Positions 35,728 through 45,023 are shown, numbered from the stretch's first letter. The stretch: 64,000 bases of DNA from Coriobacteriaceae bacterium AM100-PB1-1D-6A (GCA_027660625.1 JAQDNC010000006.1:62001-126000), one strand, 5' to 3'. Translations and numbers: made by a program. The notes: a model not told the origin generated them from the sequence alone.

Positions 35728-36876
35728 GTGTCGGAAAATAGGGATTACTACGAGGTACTTGGCGTCGACAAGGATGCCGACGCGCGGACGATTAAGCGCG
35801 CGTTTCTAAAGAAGGCCCGTACCGTACACCCGGACGTTTCGGACGACCCCGAGGCCGAAGCCAAGTTCAAGGAGCTCAACGAGGCATATTCCGTTCTTTC
35901 CGACGAGCAGAAGCGTGCTAACTACGACCGTTACGGCACTGCCGATGGCCCTGGTGGCTCTGGCTATGTCGACATCAACGATATCTTTGGCGGCATGGGC
36001 ATGGACGACCTGTTCTCGTCGTTCTTTGGTGGTGGCGCCGGTGGTGGCGCTCGAAATCGCCGTGAGCGTCGTCGCGGCCGCGATATGGCCATTTCCCTTT
36101 CGGTGACCCTTGAGGAGGCGGCACTCGGTTGCAAAAAGACGATCAGCTATGACCGCCTTGCTCCCTGCGAGGATTGCAACGGCACCGGTAGGGCCGAGGG
36201 CGCACAGGAAAAGCAATGCAGCCGCTGCCACGGCACGGGCTATGTCACGACGGTTCAGCGTTCGTTCCTGGGCCAGGTTCAGTCCTCTTCGCCTTGTCCC
36301 GACTGCCATGGCGAGGGTACGGTTATCGACCATCCCTGCGAGACCTGCGACGGCCAGGGCCGCACGCCTTCGCACGAAAAGATCGACATCGATATTCCCG
36401 CCGGTGTTTCGACCGGTCGTCAGCTGCGCGTGAGTGGTTTTGGCGAGGCCGGCCTTCGCGGCGAGCCATCGGGCGACCTGATCGTCAACGTGCGTGTCGC
36501 CGACCACGAGCGTTTTAAGCGTAATGGCGATGATCTGTACTTGGTGAGCGATATCTCGATTGCGCAGGCCGCGCTCGGTTGCGAGATCGAGGTCGAGGGC
36601 ATTATGCCCGATGAGGTCGTCAAGGTGTGCGTCCCCGCCGGCACACAGTACGGTGACACCGTGAGCGTCAACAATTACGGCATGCCGCGTATCGGCGGTG
36701 GCGGTTCGCGCGGTCGTCTGATCGTGCAGATGCGCGTGGTCGTCCCCACCAATCTCTCCAACAAGCAGCGCGAGCTGCTTCGCGCCTTTGCCGACGAGAT
36801 GGGCGATGACGTCGCATCCGGTAAGAAGTCGGTGACCGACCGTATCAAGAGTGCCCTCGACGACATCCTCGATTAA
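35728..36876 (+). CDS. dnaJ: chaperone protein DnaJ
   Basis: 382 residues with the canonical type I order: J domain (HPD 34-36), Gly-rich linker with FGGMGMDDLFSSFFGG, zinc domain CEDCNGTGR, CSRCHGTGY, CPDCHGEGT, CETCDGQGR, and both C-terminal substrate-binding beta domains (DIDIPAGVSTGRQLRVSGFG). GTG 35728 has GGAAGGA at 7 nt; an in-frame ATG 35662 adds 22 unrelated residues. A possible promoter TTGCGG-N15-TATAGG lies at 35662-35688. mtaB follows after 9 nt. Confidence 0.95.
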   Translation: MSENRDYYEVLGVDKDADARTIKRAFLKKARTVHPDVSDDPEAEAKFKELNEAYSVLSDEQKRANYDRYGTADGPGGSGYVDINDIFGGMGMDDLFSSFFGGGAGGGARNRRERRRGRDMAISLSVTLEEAALGCKKTISYDRLAPCEDCNGTGRAEGAQEKQCSRCHGTGYVTTVQRSFLGQVQSSSPCPDCHGEGTVIDHPCETCDGQGRTPSHEKIDIDIPAGVSTGRQLRVSGFGEAGLRGEPSGDLIVNVRVADHERFKRNGDDLYLVSDISIAQAALGCEIEVEGIMPDEVVKVCVPAGTQYGDTVSVNNYGMPRIGGGGSRGRLIVQMRVVVPTNLSNKQRELLRAFADEMGDDVASGKKSVTDRIKSALDDILD

Positions 36877-36885
36877 GGAGCCCGC

Positions 36886-38178
36886 GTGCTCGCACCTCAT
36901 ATCTCTGTCGTCAACCTCGGCTGCCGTGTCAACCGGGTTGAGTCCGACCGTATCACTGCCGATCTTATGCGCCAGGGCTTTGCGATGGTGGAGCCCGAGG
37001 ATGCCGACCTGATCGTCATCAATACCTGCGCCGTGACGGGCGAGGCCGAGGCCAAGACCCGCAAGGCCGTCCGTCATGCGCTGTCATATCCAGGCGAGCC
37101 CTACGTGGTCGTGACCGGCTGCGTCGTCAACTTGCATCCCGAAGAGCTCCTAGAGCTTTCGGAGCGCGTGATTGCCGAGCCGTCGAAAATCGACGTCGCC
37201 GAGCGTGTCTGCGAGGTGCTGGGTGTCGAATCCGATAATGTGGCCGCCTGCAACGACAGCGATGTGGTCGATGCTCTGGGGCGCTCGCGTCTGGGCGTGA
37301 AGATCCAAGACGGCTGCAATCACCGCTGCACGTATTGCATCGTGTGGAAGGCGCGCGGCCCCGAGCGCTCCGTGCCCGTCGAGTCCGTGCTCGAGCAGGT
37401 GCGCGAGGCCCAGGAGGCCGGTGTGCCCGAGGTAGTGCTGACTGGCGTGAACCTGGGCGCCTATGACGGCAAGAGCGCGACTGACGAGCACGTGGAGATC
37501 GATGAGCTGCTCGAGGCCATTATGGAGCGCACTACGATTGTCCACGTGCGCATTTCCTCAGTGGAGCCCATGGATATCTCCGAGCGCCTGCTCAAGGTGA
37601 TGGCGCGCTATCCGCAGCGTATCGCGCCGTTCTTGCATCTTCCCGTGCAGTCCGGCTGTACGGCGACCCTGCATCGCATGGGTCGTCCCTATAGTGCGGA
37701 GGCCTTTGAGGACACGGTACGCATGATTCGCACCAATCTGCCGCAGGCGTCGCTTTCTTGCGACATCATCGTCGGCTTCCCCGGCGAGACGGACGAGGAG
37801 TTCGAGGAGTCGCTGGCGTTGTGCCGTCGCGTGGGCTTTTCGCGCATGCATGTCTTCCGCTATAGCAAGCGTCCCGGCACGCTTGCAGCCGATATGTCCG
37901 ACCAGGTGCCGCCCGAGATTATGGCCGAACGCAGCCGCCGCATGCGTGCCGCCGCTCAGGAGCTTGCGATCGCCGATGCCCGCCGCCGCGTGGGCACGGT
38001 CGAGCGTGCGGTGCTCGAGTATGGCGACAACCTGACGCTCGGCTCGTTCCATCATGCCCGTCTTGACGATGTCTGCGGGCTCAAGGCCCCGTGCCTGCTC
38101 GATGTTGCTATCATCGGAGTCGACGATTCCGGCTTAGTCCATGCTCGCAGGGAGGTCCATGGAAGCCTCGAAGATTAG
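36886..38178 (+). CDS. mtaB: tRNA t6A37 methylthiotransferase MtaB
   Basis: 430 residues. MiaB-family radical SAM enzyme converting t6A37 to ms2t6A37. N-terminal UPF0004 domain with NLGCRVNRVES, INTCAVTGEAE and VTGCVVNL cysteines, radical SAM CNHRCTYC (~144-151) and a C-terminal TRAM-like part. The motif pattern and adjacency to dnaJ favour MtaB over MiaB and RimO, both encoded elsewhere in the window. GTG 36886 with AAGGAG 5 nt upstream. Overlaps phoH by 20 nt. Confidence 0.9.
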   Translation: MLAPHISVVNLGCRVNRVESDRITADLMRQGFAMVEPEDADLIVINTCAVTGEAEAKTRKAVRHALSYPGEPYVVVTGCVVNLHPEELLELSERVIAEPSKIDVAERVCEVLGVESDNVAACNDSDVVDALGRSRLGVKIQDGCNHRCTYCIVWKARGPERSVPVESVLEQVREAQEAGVPEVVLTGVNLGAYDGKSATDEHVEIDELLEAIMERTTIVHVRISSVEPMDISERLLKVMARYPQRIAPFLHLPVQSGCTATLHRMGRPYSAEAFEDTVRMIRTNLPQASLSCDIIVGFPGETDEEFEESLALCRRVGFSRMHVFRYSKRPGTLAADMSDQVPPEIMAERSRRMRAAAQELAIADARRRVGTVERAVLEYGDNLTLGSFHHARLDDVCGLKAPCLLDVAIIGVDDSGLVHARREVHGSLED

Positions 38179-39145
38179 ACTTACCGTTCCCGAGGGGATT
38201 GACCCCTCGCGCGTCTTGGGCGCCGGCGACGCTGTCCTTCGCGCGGTCGAAGACTTGGTTCGCGCCCATGTGGTTGCGCGCGGTGACCAGATTGCCGTGA
38301 GCGGCGACCCGGACGAGGTAGAACTCGTGGCGCGTTTTTTCGAACACGCTTTTCGTGAGGCGGCTGCCGGTCGCACGCTGTCTGCCGACGACGTCTCGCG
38401 TTGCTTGGCTGTCCTGCGCGATGGTGAGCACGACGCTTCGTCGCTTCGCGATGACGTGCTGCTTTCGTATCGCGGCTGCGTCATTCGTCCCAAGACGCTC
38501 GGCCAAAAGCGCTATGTTGACGCCATCCGCTCGCATACCATCACGTTTGGCCTGGGCCCCGCCGGTACCGGTAAGACCTATCTAGCCATGGCGCTCGCCG
38601 TCGCCGCGCTCAAGCGCCGCGAGGTGGGTCGCCTGGTCCTTACGCGGCCCGTTGTCGAGGCGGGGGAGAACCTGGGCTTTTTGCCCGGCACCCTCGAGGA
38701 AAAGATCGACCCTTACATGCGTCCGCTCTACGATGCCCTGTTTGACATGATGGACCGTGAGCGCACCGATGAGCTCATGGAGCGTGGCGTGATCGAGATC
38801 GCCCCGCTTGCCTACATGCGCGGCCGAACACTGAGCGACGCCTTCGTGGTGCTCGACGAGGCACAAAACACGACGCCTGAGCAGATGAAGATGTTCCTGA
38901 CGCGCTTGGGTTTTAACTCCAAGTTTGTGATTACCGGCGATTTGAGCCAGCGCGACCTCGTGGGTCGTCGCGGCGGCCTGGCCGACGTCGAGAAGATTTT
39001 GGGCCGTGTCGACGATGTGGCATTTTCGCACCTGGAGCGCGCCGATGTGGTGCGCCATGCCCTGGTGGGCAGGATCGTCGAGGCCTATGATGCGTATGAT
39101 GACGTGCGTGAGCAGCGCTCGCGCGACCGAAAGGAGTCCCGTTGA
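38159..39145 (+). CDS. phoH: PhoH-family ATPase
   Basis: 328 residues. N-terminal KH-like region (~1-110) followed by a PhoH AAA domain: Walker A GPAGTGKT (134-141), RPVVEAGENLGFLPGTLEEK and Walker B VVLDEAQNTT, plus TGDLSQRDL. The family is an ATP-binding protein linked to ribosome/RNA metabolism, almost always next to ybeY, as here. ATG 38159 has GGGAGGT just upstream and lies within mtaB. Confidence 0.95.
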   Translation: MEASKIRLTVPEGIDPSRVLGAGDAVLRAVEDLVRAHVVARGDQIAVSGDPDEVELVARFFEHAFREAAAGRTLSADDVSRCLAVLRDGEHDASSLRDDVLLSYRGCVIRPKTLGQKRYVDAIRSHTITFGLGPAGTGKTYLAMALAVAALKRREVGRLVLTRPVVEAGENLGFLPGTLEEKIDPYMRPLYDALFDMMDRERTDELMERGVIEIAPLAYMRGRTLSDAFVVLDEAQNTTPEQMKMFLTRLGFNSKFVITGDLSQRDLVGRRGGLADVEKILGRVDDVAFSHLERADVVRHALVGRIVEAYDAYDDVREQRSRDRKESR

Positions 39146-39651
39146 GTGTATTGATCAGCAACGATGCCGAGCTCGATACGCTGCTCGACGCCCAGGAGGT
39201 TGAGCACATTTGCGCGTTTGTGCTTGCGGCGGAGGGCGTTGAGCGTGAAGTCGAGATTTCCCTTTCGTATGTCGACGAGGACGAGATGCACGAGCTCAAC
39301 CACGAGTGGCGCGGTATCGACCGCACCACCGATGTGCTCTCGTTTGAGTGCGACTCTGCCTTTGACGAGGATATTCCCGCCGACGAGACGATCGAGCTCG
39401 GCGATATTATCTTGGCCCCGCAGGTCATCGCCCGTCAGGCTCCCGGTTTTGGCAACAGTCCCGCCGACGAGTGCCGGTTGATGCTCGTGCACGGCATGCT
39501 GCACCTGCTGGGCTATGACCACATCGAGGACGACGAGGCCGAGGTCATGGAGGCCCGCGAGGATGCCATCCTGCGCGATCTGGCGCTCGAGCGCGGCGAG
39601 GACCCCAAGTTGGTCCACGTCGGTCCCATCACCAACCATGCCCACGACTAG
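39142..39651 (+). CDS. ybeY: endoribonuclease YbeY (rRNA maturation factor)
   Basis: 169 residues. Zinc-dependent RNase for 16S 3' end maturation and ribosome quality control. Metal motif VHGMLHLLGYDH is intact, preceded by RTTDVLSFE. TTG 39142 overlaps the phoH TGA (TTGA), with AAAGGAG 5 nt before. The C-terminal ~20 residues extend past the usual end. Confidence 0.94.
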   Translation: MSVLISNDAELDTLLDAQEVEHICAFVLAAEGVEREVEISLSYVDEDEMHELNHEWRGIDRTTDVLSFECDSAFDEDIPADETIELGDIILAPQVIARQAPGFGNSPADECRLMLVHGMLHLLGYDHIEDDEAEVMEAREDAILRDLALERGEDPKLVHVGPITNHAHD

Positions 39652-39660
39652 GAGCCGTCT

Positions 39661-40038
39661 ATGATTCCCGGATCGAACAAGGACCATCCGTCCTTTTTAA
39701 AGTCGTTCTCCTACGCCATGGAGGGCTTTGTCACCGCCGTTAAAACCGAGCGCAACATCAAAGTCATGCTCGTGGCGGGCGTGTGTACCGTCATTGCCGG
39801 CTGCGTTGTCGGCCTCGACATTGCCGAGTGGGCCACGGTTATCATCTGCTGTGGCCTGGTGATTCACGGCGAGCTGTGCAATACCGCTATGGAGGCGATC
39901 GTCGACCTGGCGACCCAGGAACTTCATCCGCTGGCAAAGCGCGCCAAGGATATCGCCGCCGCTTCCGTGTACGTTCTTTCCATTACCGCCGCAATCGTGG
40001 GCCTGCTAGTCTTTGCCCACGCGCTTGGCTTTATTTAG
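39661..40038 (+). CDS. dgkA: diacylglycerol/undecaprenol kinase
   Basis: 125 residues, small three-helix membrane kinase. N-terminal SFSYAMEGFVTAVKTERNIKV, catalytic segment with NTAMEAIVDL and LAKRAKDIAAASV are characteristic. In Gram-positives this enzyme mainly phosphorylates undecaprenol, recycling the lipid carrier made by UppS. AGGAG lies 7 nt before the ATG. Placed between ybeY and era as in Bacillus. Confidence 0.93.
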   Translation: MIPGSNKDHPSFLKSFSYAMEGFVTAVKTERNIKVMLVAGVCTVIAGCVVGLDIAEWATVIICCGLVIHGELCNTAMEAIVDLATQELHPLAKRAKDIAAASVYVLSITAAIVGLLVFAHALGFI

Positions 40039-40050
40039 AAAGGGATTCCC

Positions 40051-41121
40051 ATGTCCGACAATATGCAGCCTACTGACGAGGTTTTGGACGACGAGGTCCT
40101 CGATGAGGTCGAGGATACCGATTCGCTTGACGAGGTCGAGGAATTCGACCCGTTTGAGGGTATGAGCGACGAGGAGCTCGATGCCCTATGTGACGAGGAC
40201 GAGACGTCTCTGGGCTTTGGCGACGTTGAGCCCGGTTTCCGCAGCGGCTTCGTGGCGCTTGTCGGCCGCCCCAACGCCGGCAAGTCCACGCTGCTCAACG
40301 CCTGCTATGGCAAAAAGGTCGCCATCACCTCGCCGGTGGCCCAGACGACCCGCCGCCGCATGCGCGCCGTCGTCAACCGTCCCGGCTACCAGCTGGTCTT
40401 TGTCGATACCCCGGGTATTCACAAGCCCAAGGACGGCCTTGGGTCCGAGCTCAACAAGAGCGCGCTGTTCGAGCTGAACGATGTCGATGTCGTCGCGTTT
40501 TTGATTGATGCCACCAAGCCGATCGGCAGGGGAGACGCCTGGGTTGCCGATCGCGTCAAGAGCGCCCGTTCCAAGAAAGTCTTGGTGCTCACCAAGGCCG
40601 ATGAGGCTGATCCCGCACAGGTCATGGAGCAGCTAAAGGCCGCCCACGAGCTCATGGACTATGACGATGAGATCGTGACGTCGTCGGTCAAGAACTTCAA
40701 CGTCGACGCCTTCATCGAGACCGTTGCGCACTTTTTGCCCGAGGGTCCGCGTTGGTTCCCCGAGGGCATGGGTACCGACGCTTCCGATGAGACCCTCGTT
40801 GCCGAGTTTGTGCGCGAGAAGGTTTTGCGCCGCACGCGTGATGAGATTCCGCACTCCGTTGGCGTAATCTGCGATGCGCTCGAGCAGACCAAGAAGGTGC
40901 TGCGCGTGCACGCCACCATTTACGTCGAGCGCGAGGGCCAAAAGGGCATCATCATCGGCAAGGGCGGCGAGATGATTAAGCATATCGGTATCGACGCCCG
41001 TCGCGATCTTGAGCGCATCTTTGGCACGCAGGTCTTTTTGGAGCTGGACGTGAAGGTCAAGGCCGGCTGGCGTGACGACGAGGCCCAGATTCGTCGCTTT
41101 GGCTACAACGCCGAGGACTAA
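40051..41121 (+). CDS. era: GTPase Era with long acidic N-terminal extension
   Basis: 356 residues, about 55 more than usual. Residues 1-62 are very acidic (Asp/Glu about half). The GTPase domain then starts with FVALVGRPNAGKST (G1 at 72-80), DTPGIHKP (G3) and LTKADEAD (G4). The C-terminal KH domain has GIIIGKGGEMIKHIG. Era binds the 3' end of 16S rRNA and aids 30S maturation with YbeY, encoded upstream. ATG 40051 has AAAGGGA close by. An internal start removing the extension has no good SD. Confidence 0.95.
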   Translation: MSDNMQPTDEVLDDEVLDEVEDTDSLDEVEEFDPFEGMSDEELDALCDEDETSLGFGDVEPGFRSGFVALVGRPNAGKSTLLNACYGKKVAITSPVAQTTRRRMRAVVNRPGYQLVFVDTPGIHKPKDGLGSELNKSALFELNDVDVVAFLIDATKPIGRGDAWVADRVKSARSKKVLVLTKADEADPAQVMEQLKAAHELMDYDDEIVTSSVKNFNVDAFIETVAHFLPEGPRWFPEGMGTDASDETLVAEFVREKVLRRTRDEIPHSVGVICDALEQTKKVLRVHATIYVEREGQKGIIIGKGGEMIKHIGIDARRDLERIFGTQVFLELDVKVKAGWRDDEAQIRRFGYNAED

Positions 41122-41136
41122 GGGCGCGCGGCGCGC

Positions 41137-41886
41137 ATGGCAGGCTCCCGGACATATCGCACGAAGGTGCTCGTCCTCGATAAGACGAAGCTCAAAGAGA
41201 CGGACCTGATCTTGACGATGCTTGACGAGCGGGGTCGGCAGGTTCGCGCCGTGGCAAAGGGCGCCCGCAAACCCGGTGGGCGCCTGGCGGCGCGCTGCGA
41301 GCTGTTCTGTACTGTCGATATGCTGCTCGCGCATGGACGGTCGCTCGATGTGGTTTCCCAGGCCGAGCTTATGGAGGCGCCGCTCGGCGCTACGCCCGAT
41401 TACGAGACGACCTGCGCCGCAAGCGCAATCGCCGAGGTCGCTCGTGTGTGCTCGTTCGAGGACGCCGAGGACCCGTTTACCTTTGCCATAACGCAGCGAG
41501 CGCTTGCCCTGGTGGGCAGCGGGCTCGACACGGCGCATATGGATCTACTTGTGGCGGCATATGTCTTTAAGCTGCTGTCGCACGTTGGCTATCGACCCGA
41601 TTTTTCGGCCTGCGTGCTGTGCGGAGACCCCATGCTGTCGTATTTTTCGCCCCGGGCGGGCGGGCTCATGTGCGGGTCGTGCGCGTCGAGCGTTCCGGGT
41701 GCCGAGCTGGTGTCGACCGGTGAGGTCGCGTGGCTGCGCGCCCTCATGTCCATGACCTTCGATGCACTCATGGCCGAGAGGATCGATCCCCATACCGCTG
41801 CCTTTTTATTGGGGCTTTCGCATGTTTGGGCTGCGACGCACACCGATCAGCGCCTCCGTGCGATGGAATTCATGTTGGGTCGGTGA
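41137..41886 (+). CDS. recO: DNA repair protein RecO
   Basis: 249 residues. N-terminal OB fold (TYRTKVLVLDKTKLKETDLIL, GARKPGGRLAARCELF) and C-terminal helical domain with a zinc-binding CVLCG...CGSC pair (~160-190). RecO loads RecA onto gaps with RecR. Start ATG 41137, 15 nt after era. Gene order era-recO is conserved. Confidence 0.93.
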   Translation: MAGSRTYRTKVLVLDKTKLKETDLILTMLDERGRQVRAVAKGARKPGGRLAARCELFCTVDMLLAHGRSLDVVSQAELMEAPLGATPDYETTCAASAIAEVARVCSFEDAEDPFTFAITQRALALVGSGLDTAHMDLLVAAYVFKLLSHVGYRPDFSACVLCGDPMLSYFSPRAGGLMCGSCASSVPGAELVSTGEVAWLRALMSMTFDALMAERIDPHTAAFLLGLSHVWAATHTDQRLRAMEFMLGR

Positions 41887-41913
41887 TGATGCGCAGGCGC
41901 GGGCCGCTTGTGG

Positions 41914-41919
41914 TAACAT
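41914..41919 (+). promoter_or_regulatory. putative -10 for rpsO
   Basis: TAACAT in CCGCTTGTGGTAACATACC. It loosely resembles the CCGCTCGG-type motifs of lepA, dnaJ and spoVS. Leader of ~100 nt to rpsO. Confidence 0.3.
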
Positions 41920-42024
41920 ACCGACCTGTTGGTACCTCGACCTTGGATGCTCGCTCCACCGGCGGCTTCCCAGTCCGAGGCGAATAATGTCGCCCGCGGG
42001 CGACAAGAAACGAAAGGTGAAACA

Positions 42025-42303
42025 ATGACTGTTTCCAAAGAGCGCAAGGCTGAGCTGACTGCCCAGTTCGGTAACACCCCGGTCGACACCGGCAACCCCA
42101 AGGTTCAGGTCGCCATCCTGTCCGAGCGCATCAAGGAGCTGACCGAGCACATGAAGTCCCACCAGAAGGACTTCCACACCCGTCGTGGCCTGCTCATGCT
42201 CGTCGGCCGTCGTCGTCGTCTTCTCTCCTACATCAAGAAGAACGACATCGTCGAGTACCGTGAGCTCATCAAGGCTCTGGGCATCCGCGACAACATCCAG
42301 TAA
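42025..42303 (+). CDS. rpsO: 30S ribosomal protein S15
   Basis: 92 residues. Binds the central domain of 16S rRNA. The family motif region TGNPKVQVAILSERIKELTEH, KDFHTRRGLLMLVGRRRRLL and YIKKND is complete. ATG 42025 with CGAAAGGTG 8 nt before; the in-frame upstream start at 41929 lies in the leader and is rejected. rpsO-pnp linkage is nearly universal. Confidence 0.97.
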   Translation: MTVSKERKAELTAQFGNTPVDTGNPKVQVAILSERIKELTEHMKSHQKDFHTRRGLLMLVGRRRRLLSYIKKNDIVEYRELIKALGIRDNIQ

Positions 42304-42318
42304 GGATTTGTACATGCT

Positions 42319-42350
42319 AAGAGCGTCCTGCGCAGCGGGGCGCTCTTTTT
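42319..42350 (+). terminator. rho-independent terminator after rpsO
   Basis: GAGCGTCC (42321-42328) pairs with GGGCGCTC (42338-42345) with one G-U, flanked by AA/TT, followed by five T. Read-through into pnp is likely to be partial. Confidence 0.85.
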
Positions 42351-42358
42351 GTGTAAGG

Positions 42359-42440
42359 GCGTGAACACTCACGCTCTGAAGCGTGGCGGGGGCAGGGGGC
42401 CCGCGTCACATGAGAAGCCCGCAGGCAAGGGGCCTGTGGG
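42359..42440 (+). promoter_or_regulatory. pnp leader hairpins
   Basis: Two stems precede pnp: GCGTGA/TCACGC (42359-42374) and a 9-bp CCCGCAGGC/GCCTGTGGG stem (42418-42440) ending 3 nt before the AAAGGAG SD. In other bacteria PNPase autoregulates through its leader after RNase cleavage; a similar role here is inference. Confidence 0.4.
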
Positions 42441-42453
42441 GTAAAGGAGAACA

Positions 42454-44700
42454 ATGACACTCGTATCCAAGACCTTTGAGCTGTACGGCAAGACCTACAC
42501 CTTTGAGTCGGGCGAGCTTGCCAAGCAGGCCACCGGCGCGTGCCTGGTCAAGCAGGGCGACACCACGATGCTCGACACCGTGGTCGTCTCCAAGGAGCGC
42601 AAGAACTACGACTTCTTCCCGCTGACCGTCGACTTCAATGAGAAGATGTACGCAGCCGGCCGCATCCCGGGTGGTTACCTCAAGCGTGAGGGCCGTCCCA
42701 GCGAGAAGGCCACGCTCACCGCACGCATGATCGACCGCCCGATTCGCCCGAGCTTCCCGGACGGCTTCCGCAACGAGGTGCACATCGTCGCCACCTCGCT
42801 CGTCGCCGACCAGGTCAACCCCTTCGACGTCATCAACGTCATGGGTGCTTCCCTGGCCATGACGCTCGGCGGCGTGCCCTTCGAGGGCCCGCTTGCCTGC
42901 GTGCGCATCGGCCGTAACGTGGAGACCGGCGAGTTTATCGTCAACCCCACCTACGAGGAGCGCGAGAACTCGGATCTGGACCTGGAGCTGGGCGGCTCTG
43001 CCGACTATATCTCGATGGTCGAGGCCGGCGCCGAGGAGATCTCCGAGGATGATATGCTCGCCGCCATGAAGTTTGGCCAGGAAGCCCTTGCTGCCTTCTG
43101 CCAGGCTCAACACGAGTTCGTCGCCGAGTGGGAGCAGGTCAACGGCCCCATCGTCAAGAAGGAGTACCCGCTCGACCAACCCGTCGAGGAGGTCCAGGAG
43201 CGCATCTTCGCTCACTACGACGAGATGGCAGCCGCCCTTCGCGACGCCGACAAGCTCTCCCGTATCGGCAAGATCGAGGCTCTGAAGGAGTCCATCCGTG
43301 CCGAGTTCACCGAGGAGGAGCAGGCCGCTTGGGAGCGCGAGATCCCTGTGGCGCTCAAGAAGCTCGAGAAGAAGGCCATGCGCACCATGGTCGTCGAGAC
43401 CGGTGAGCGCGTCGACGGCCGTGCCGCCGATGAGATCCGTCCCATCATGGTGAAGGACAACTACCTGCCGCTCGTTCACGGCTCCGGCCTGTTCCAGCGC
43501 GGCCAGACCCAGGTGCTCTCCGTCCTGTCGCTCGGCATGCTCAACGAGGGTCAGCGTCTTGATACCATCGAGCCCACCGAGGGCAAGCGCTACATGCACC
43601 ACTATAACTTCCCGCCGTTCTGCACCGGCGAGACCGGCCGCATGGGCAGCCCCAAGCGCCGCGAGATCGGCCACGGCAACCTTGCCGAGCGCGCCCTGCT
43701 CCCGGTGCTCCCCGACGAGAACGAGTTCCCCTACGCCATCCGCGTGGTCTCCGAGGTCATGGAGTCCAACGGCTCCTCTTCGATGGCTTCGACCTGCGGC
43801 TCCACGCTCGCCCTTATGGACGGCGGCGTGCCCATTAAGCGCCCGGTCTCCGGTATCGCCATGGGTCTGATCCAGGAGGAGGGCAAGACCGTGGTCCTGT
43901 CCGACATCCAGGGTCTCGAGGACTTCCTGGGCGACATGGACTTTAAGGTCACCGGCACCACCGAGGGCATCACCGCCCTGCAGATGGACAACAAGGCCAC
44001 CGGCCTTACCTTCGACATCCTGGCCCGCGCCCTGCAGCAGGCCAAGGAGGGTCGCGCCTTCATCCTGCAGAAGATGCTCGATGTGATTCCCGAGCCGCGC
44101 CACACCACACGCAGCACCGCTCCGCGCATCGTCTCCATCCAGGTTCCTACCGATAAGATTCGCGACGTCATTGGCTCCGGCGGCAAGGTCATCCGCGGTA
44201 TCCAGGACGAGACCGGCGCTTCGGTCGACATCCAGGAGGACGGCACCGTCTTTGTCGGCGGCACCGGCGAGTCCGTCGACCAGGCCGTCGAGCGCATCAA
44301 GCTCATCATCAAGGTTCCCGAGCCGGGCGAGGAGTACACCGGTCGCGTGGTCTCCATCCAGCCCTTCGGCGCCTTCGTCAACCTGCTGCCCGGCAAGGAC
44401 GGCCTGCTGCACATCTCCCGCGTCGCCAAGGGTCGCGTGGAGAAGGTCGAGGACGTCCTCAATGTGGGCGACGAGGTCAAGGTCGTCGTCATCGAGGTCG
44501 ACGATCGCGGCAAGATCTCGCTCGATCGTCTTGACAAGCCCGAGGCCCCTGCTCGCGCCGAGGGTGCCTCCGAGGGCGACGGCGAGCACTTCCAGCGCCG
44601 TGAGCGTTCGCGTCGCGAGCGCTCCGAGCGCAGTGACCGTCCGCGCCGTCCCGGCGACAACGGAGGCCGCAAGCCCCGCCGTCACCACGACGCCGAGTAA
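42454..44700 (+). CDS. pnp: polyribonucleotide nucleotidyltransferase (PNPase)
   Basis: 748 residues. Phosphorolytic 3'-5' exoribonuclease, trimeric ring. Two RNase PH domains (FPLTVDFNEKMYAAGRIPGGY; second with STCGSTLALMDGGVPIKRPV and GDMDFKVTGT), a KH domain (DKIRDVIGSGGKVIRGIQDE, ~566-590) and an S1 domain (GRVVSIQPFGAFVNLLPGKDGLLH). The C-terminal tail is Arg/Glu/Ser/Gly-rich, perhaps for RNA or partner contacts. SD AAAGGAG 6 nt before ATG. RNase J follows downstream and RNase Y is at 56.8 kb. Confidence 0.98.
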   Translation: MTLVSKTFELYGKTYTFESGELAKQATGACLVKQGDTTMLDTVVVSKERKNYDFFPLTVDFNEKMYAAGRIPGGYLKREGRPSEKATLTARMIDRPIRPSFPDGFRNEVHIVATSLVADQVNPFDVINVMGASLAMTLGGVPFEGPLACVRIGRNVETGEFIVNPTYEERENSDLDLELGGSADYISMVEAGAEEISEDDMLAAMKFGQEALAAFCQAQHEFVAEWEQVNGPIVKKEYPLDQPVEEVQERIFAHYDEMAAALRDADKLSRIGKIEALKESIRAEFTEEEQAAWEREIPVALKKLEKKAMRTMVVETGERVDGRAADEIRPIMVKDNYLPLVHGSGLFQRGQTQVLSVLSLGMLNEGQRLDTIEPTEGKRYMHHYNFPPFCTGETGRMGSPKRREIGHGNLAERALLPVLPDENEFPYAIRVVSEVMESNGSSSMASTCGSTLALMDGGVPIKRPVSGIAMGLIQEEGKTVVLSDIQGLEDFLGDMDFKVTGTTEGITALQMDNKATGLTFDILARALQQAKEGRAFILQKMLDVIPEPRHTTRSTAPRIVSIQVPTDKIRDVIGSGGKVIRGIQDETGASVDIQEDGTVFVGGTGESVDQAVERIKLIIKVPEPGEEYTGRVVSIQPFGAFVNLLPGKDGLLHISRVAKGRVEKVEDVLNVGDEVKVVVIEVDDRGKISLDRLDKPEAPARAEGASEGDGEHFQRRERSRRERSERSDRPRRPGDNGGRKPRRHHDAE

Positions 44701-44723
44701 CAGCCGCATATAAGCAGCTCAAC

Positions 44724-44754
44724 AAGGGCGACTCCGGACAGGGGTCGCCCTTTT
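44724..44754 (+). terminator. rho-independent terminator after pnp
   Basis: AAGGGCGAC (44724-44732) pairs with GTCGCCCTT (44744-44752), then TTTTG. Its 3' arm and T-tract overlap the left arm of hairpin element A (from 44748), so the two structures compete. Confidence 0.85.
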
Positions 44755-44894
44755 GCTATTCCCGGCGGGGTCCGCGGGTAAAGTTTCCTGCTCTACAGTC
44801 CTGCTCACGACGGAGGCCACATTAAGTGGCCTCCTGTTCGTGCGGAACTCGCGATAAACTTTACCCGCGGCCCCCACCGGGAATAGCAAAAGGG
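44748..44894 (+). repeat. long-arm hairpin element A
   Basis: 39-nt arms 44748-44786 and 44856-44894 are reverse complements except at two positions. Inside are core motif 1 CTGCTCTACAGTCCTGC (44788-44804), an inner 9-bp stem GGAGGCCAC/GTGGCCTCC (44812-44820, 44826-44834) with ATTAA loop, and core motif 2 GTGCGGAACTCGCGA (44840-44854). The core is repeated in inverted orientation in element B. Nature unknown: structured RNA or palindromic mobile element. Confidence 0.85.
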
Positions 44895-45023
44895 CTGGTG
44901 GGTACCGCTTGCGATTGTGTCAGATAGTCTATTCAGGTTTTCTTATTTTCTGAATTGTCGATAGCCGTGCTCTCGGCATATCCCTAGATAAAACCGACCA
45001 AAATAAACCTGTCCTTTTTGGCA

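Noticed and set aside
42406..44709. 767-codon minus-strand frame over pnp
   Set aside because: Shadow of the high-GC pnp gene; repetitive Leu/Gly/Asp/His translation with no motif.
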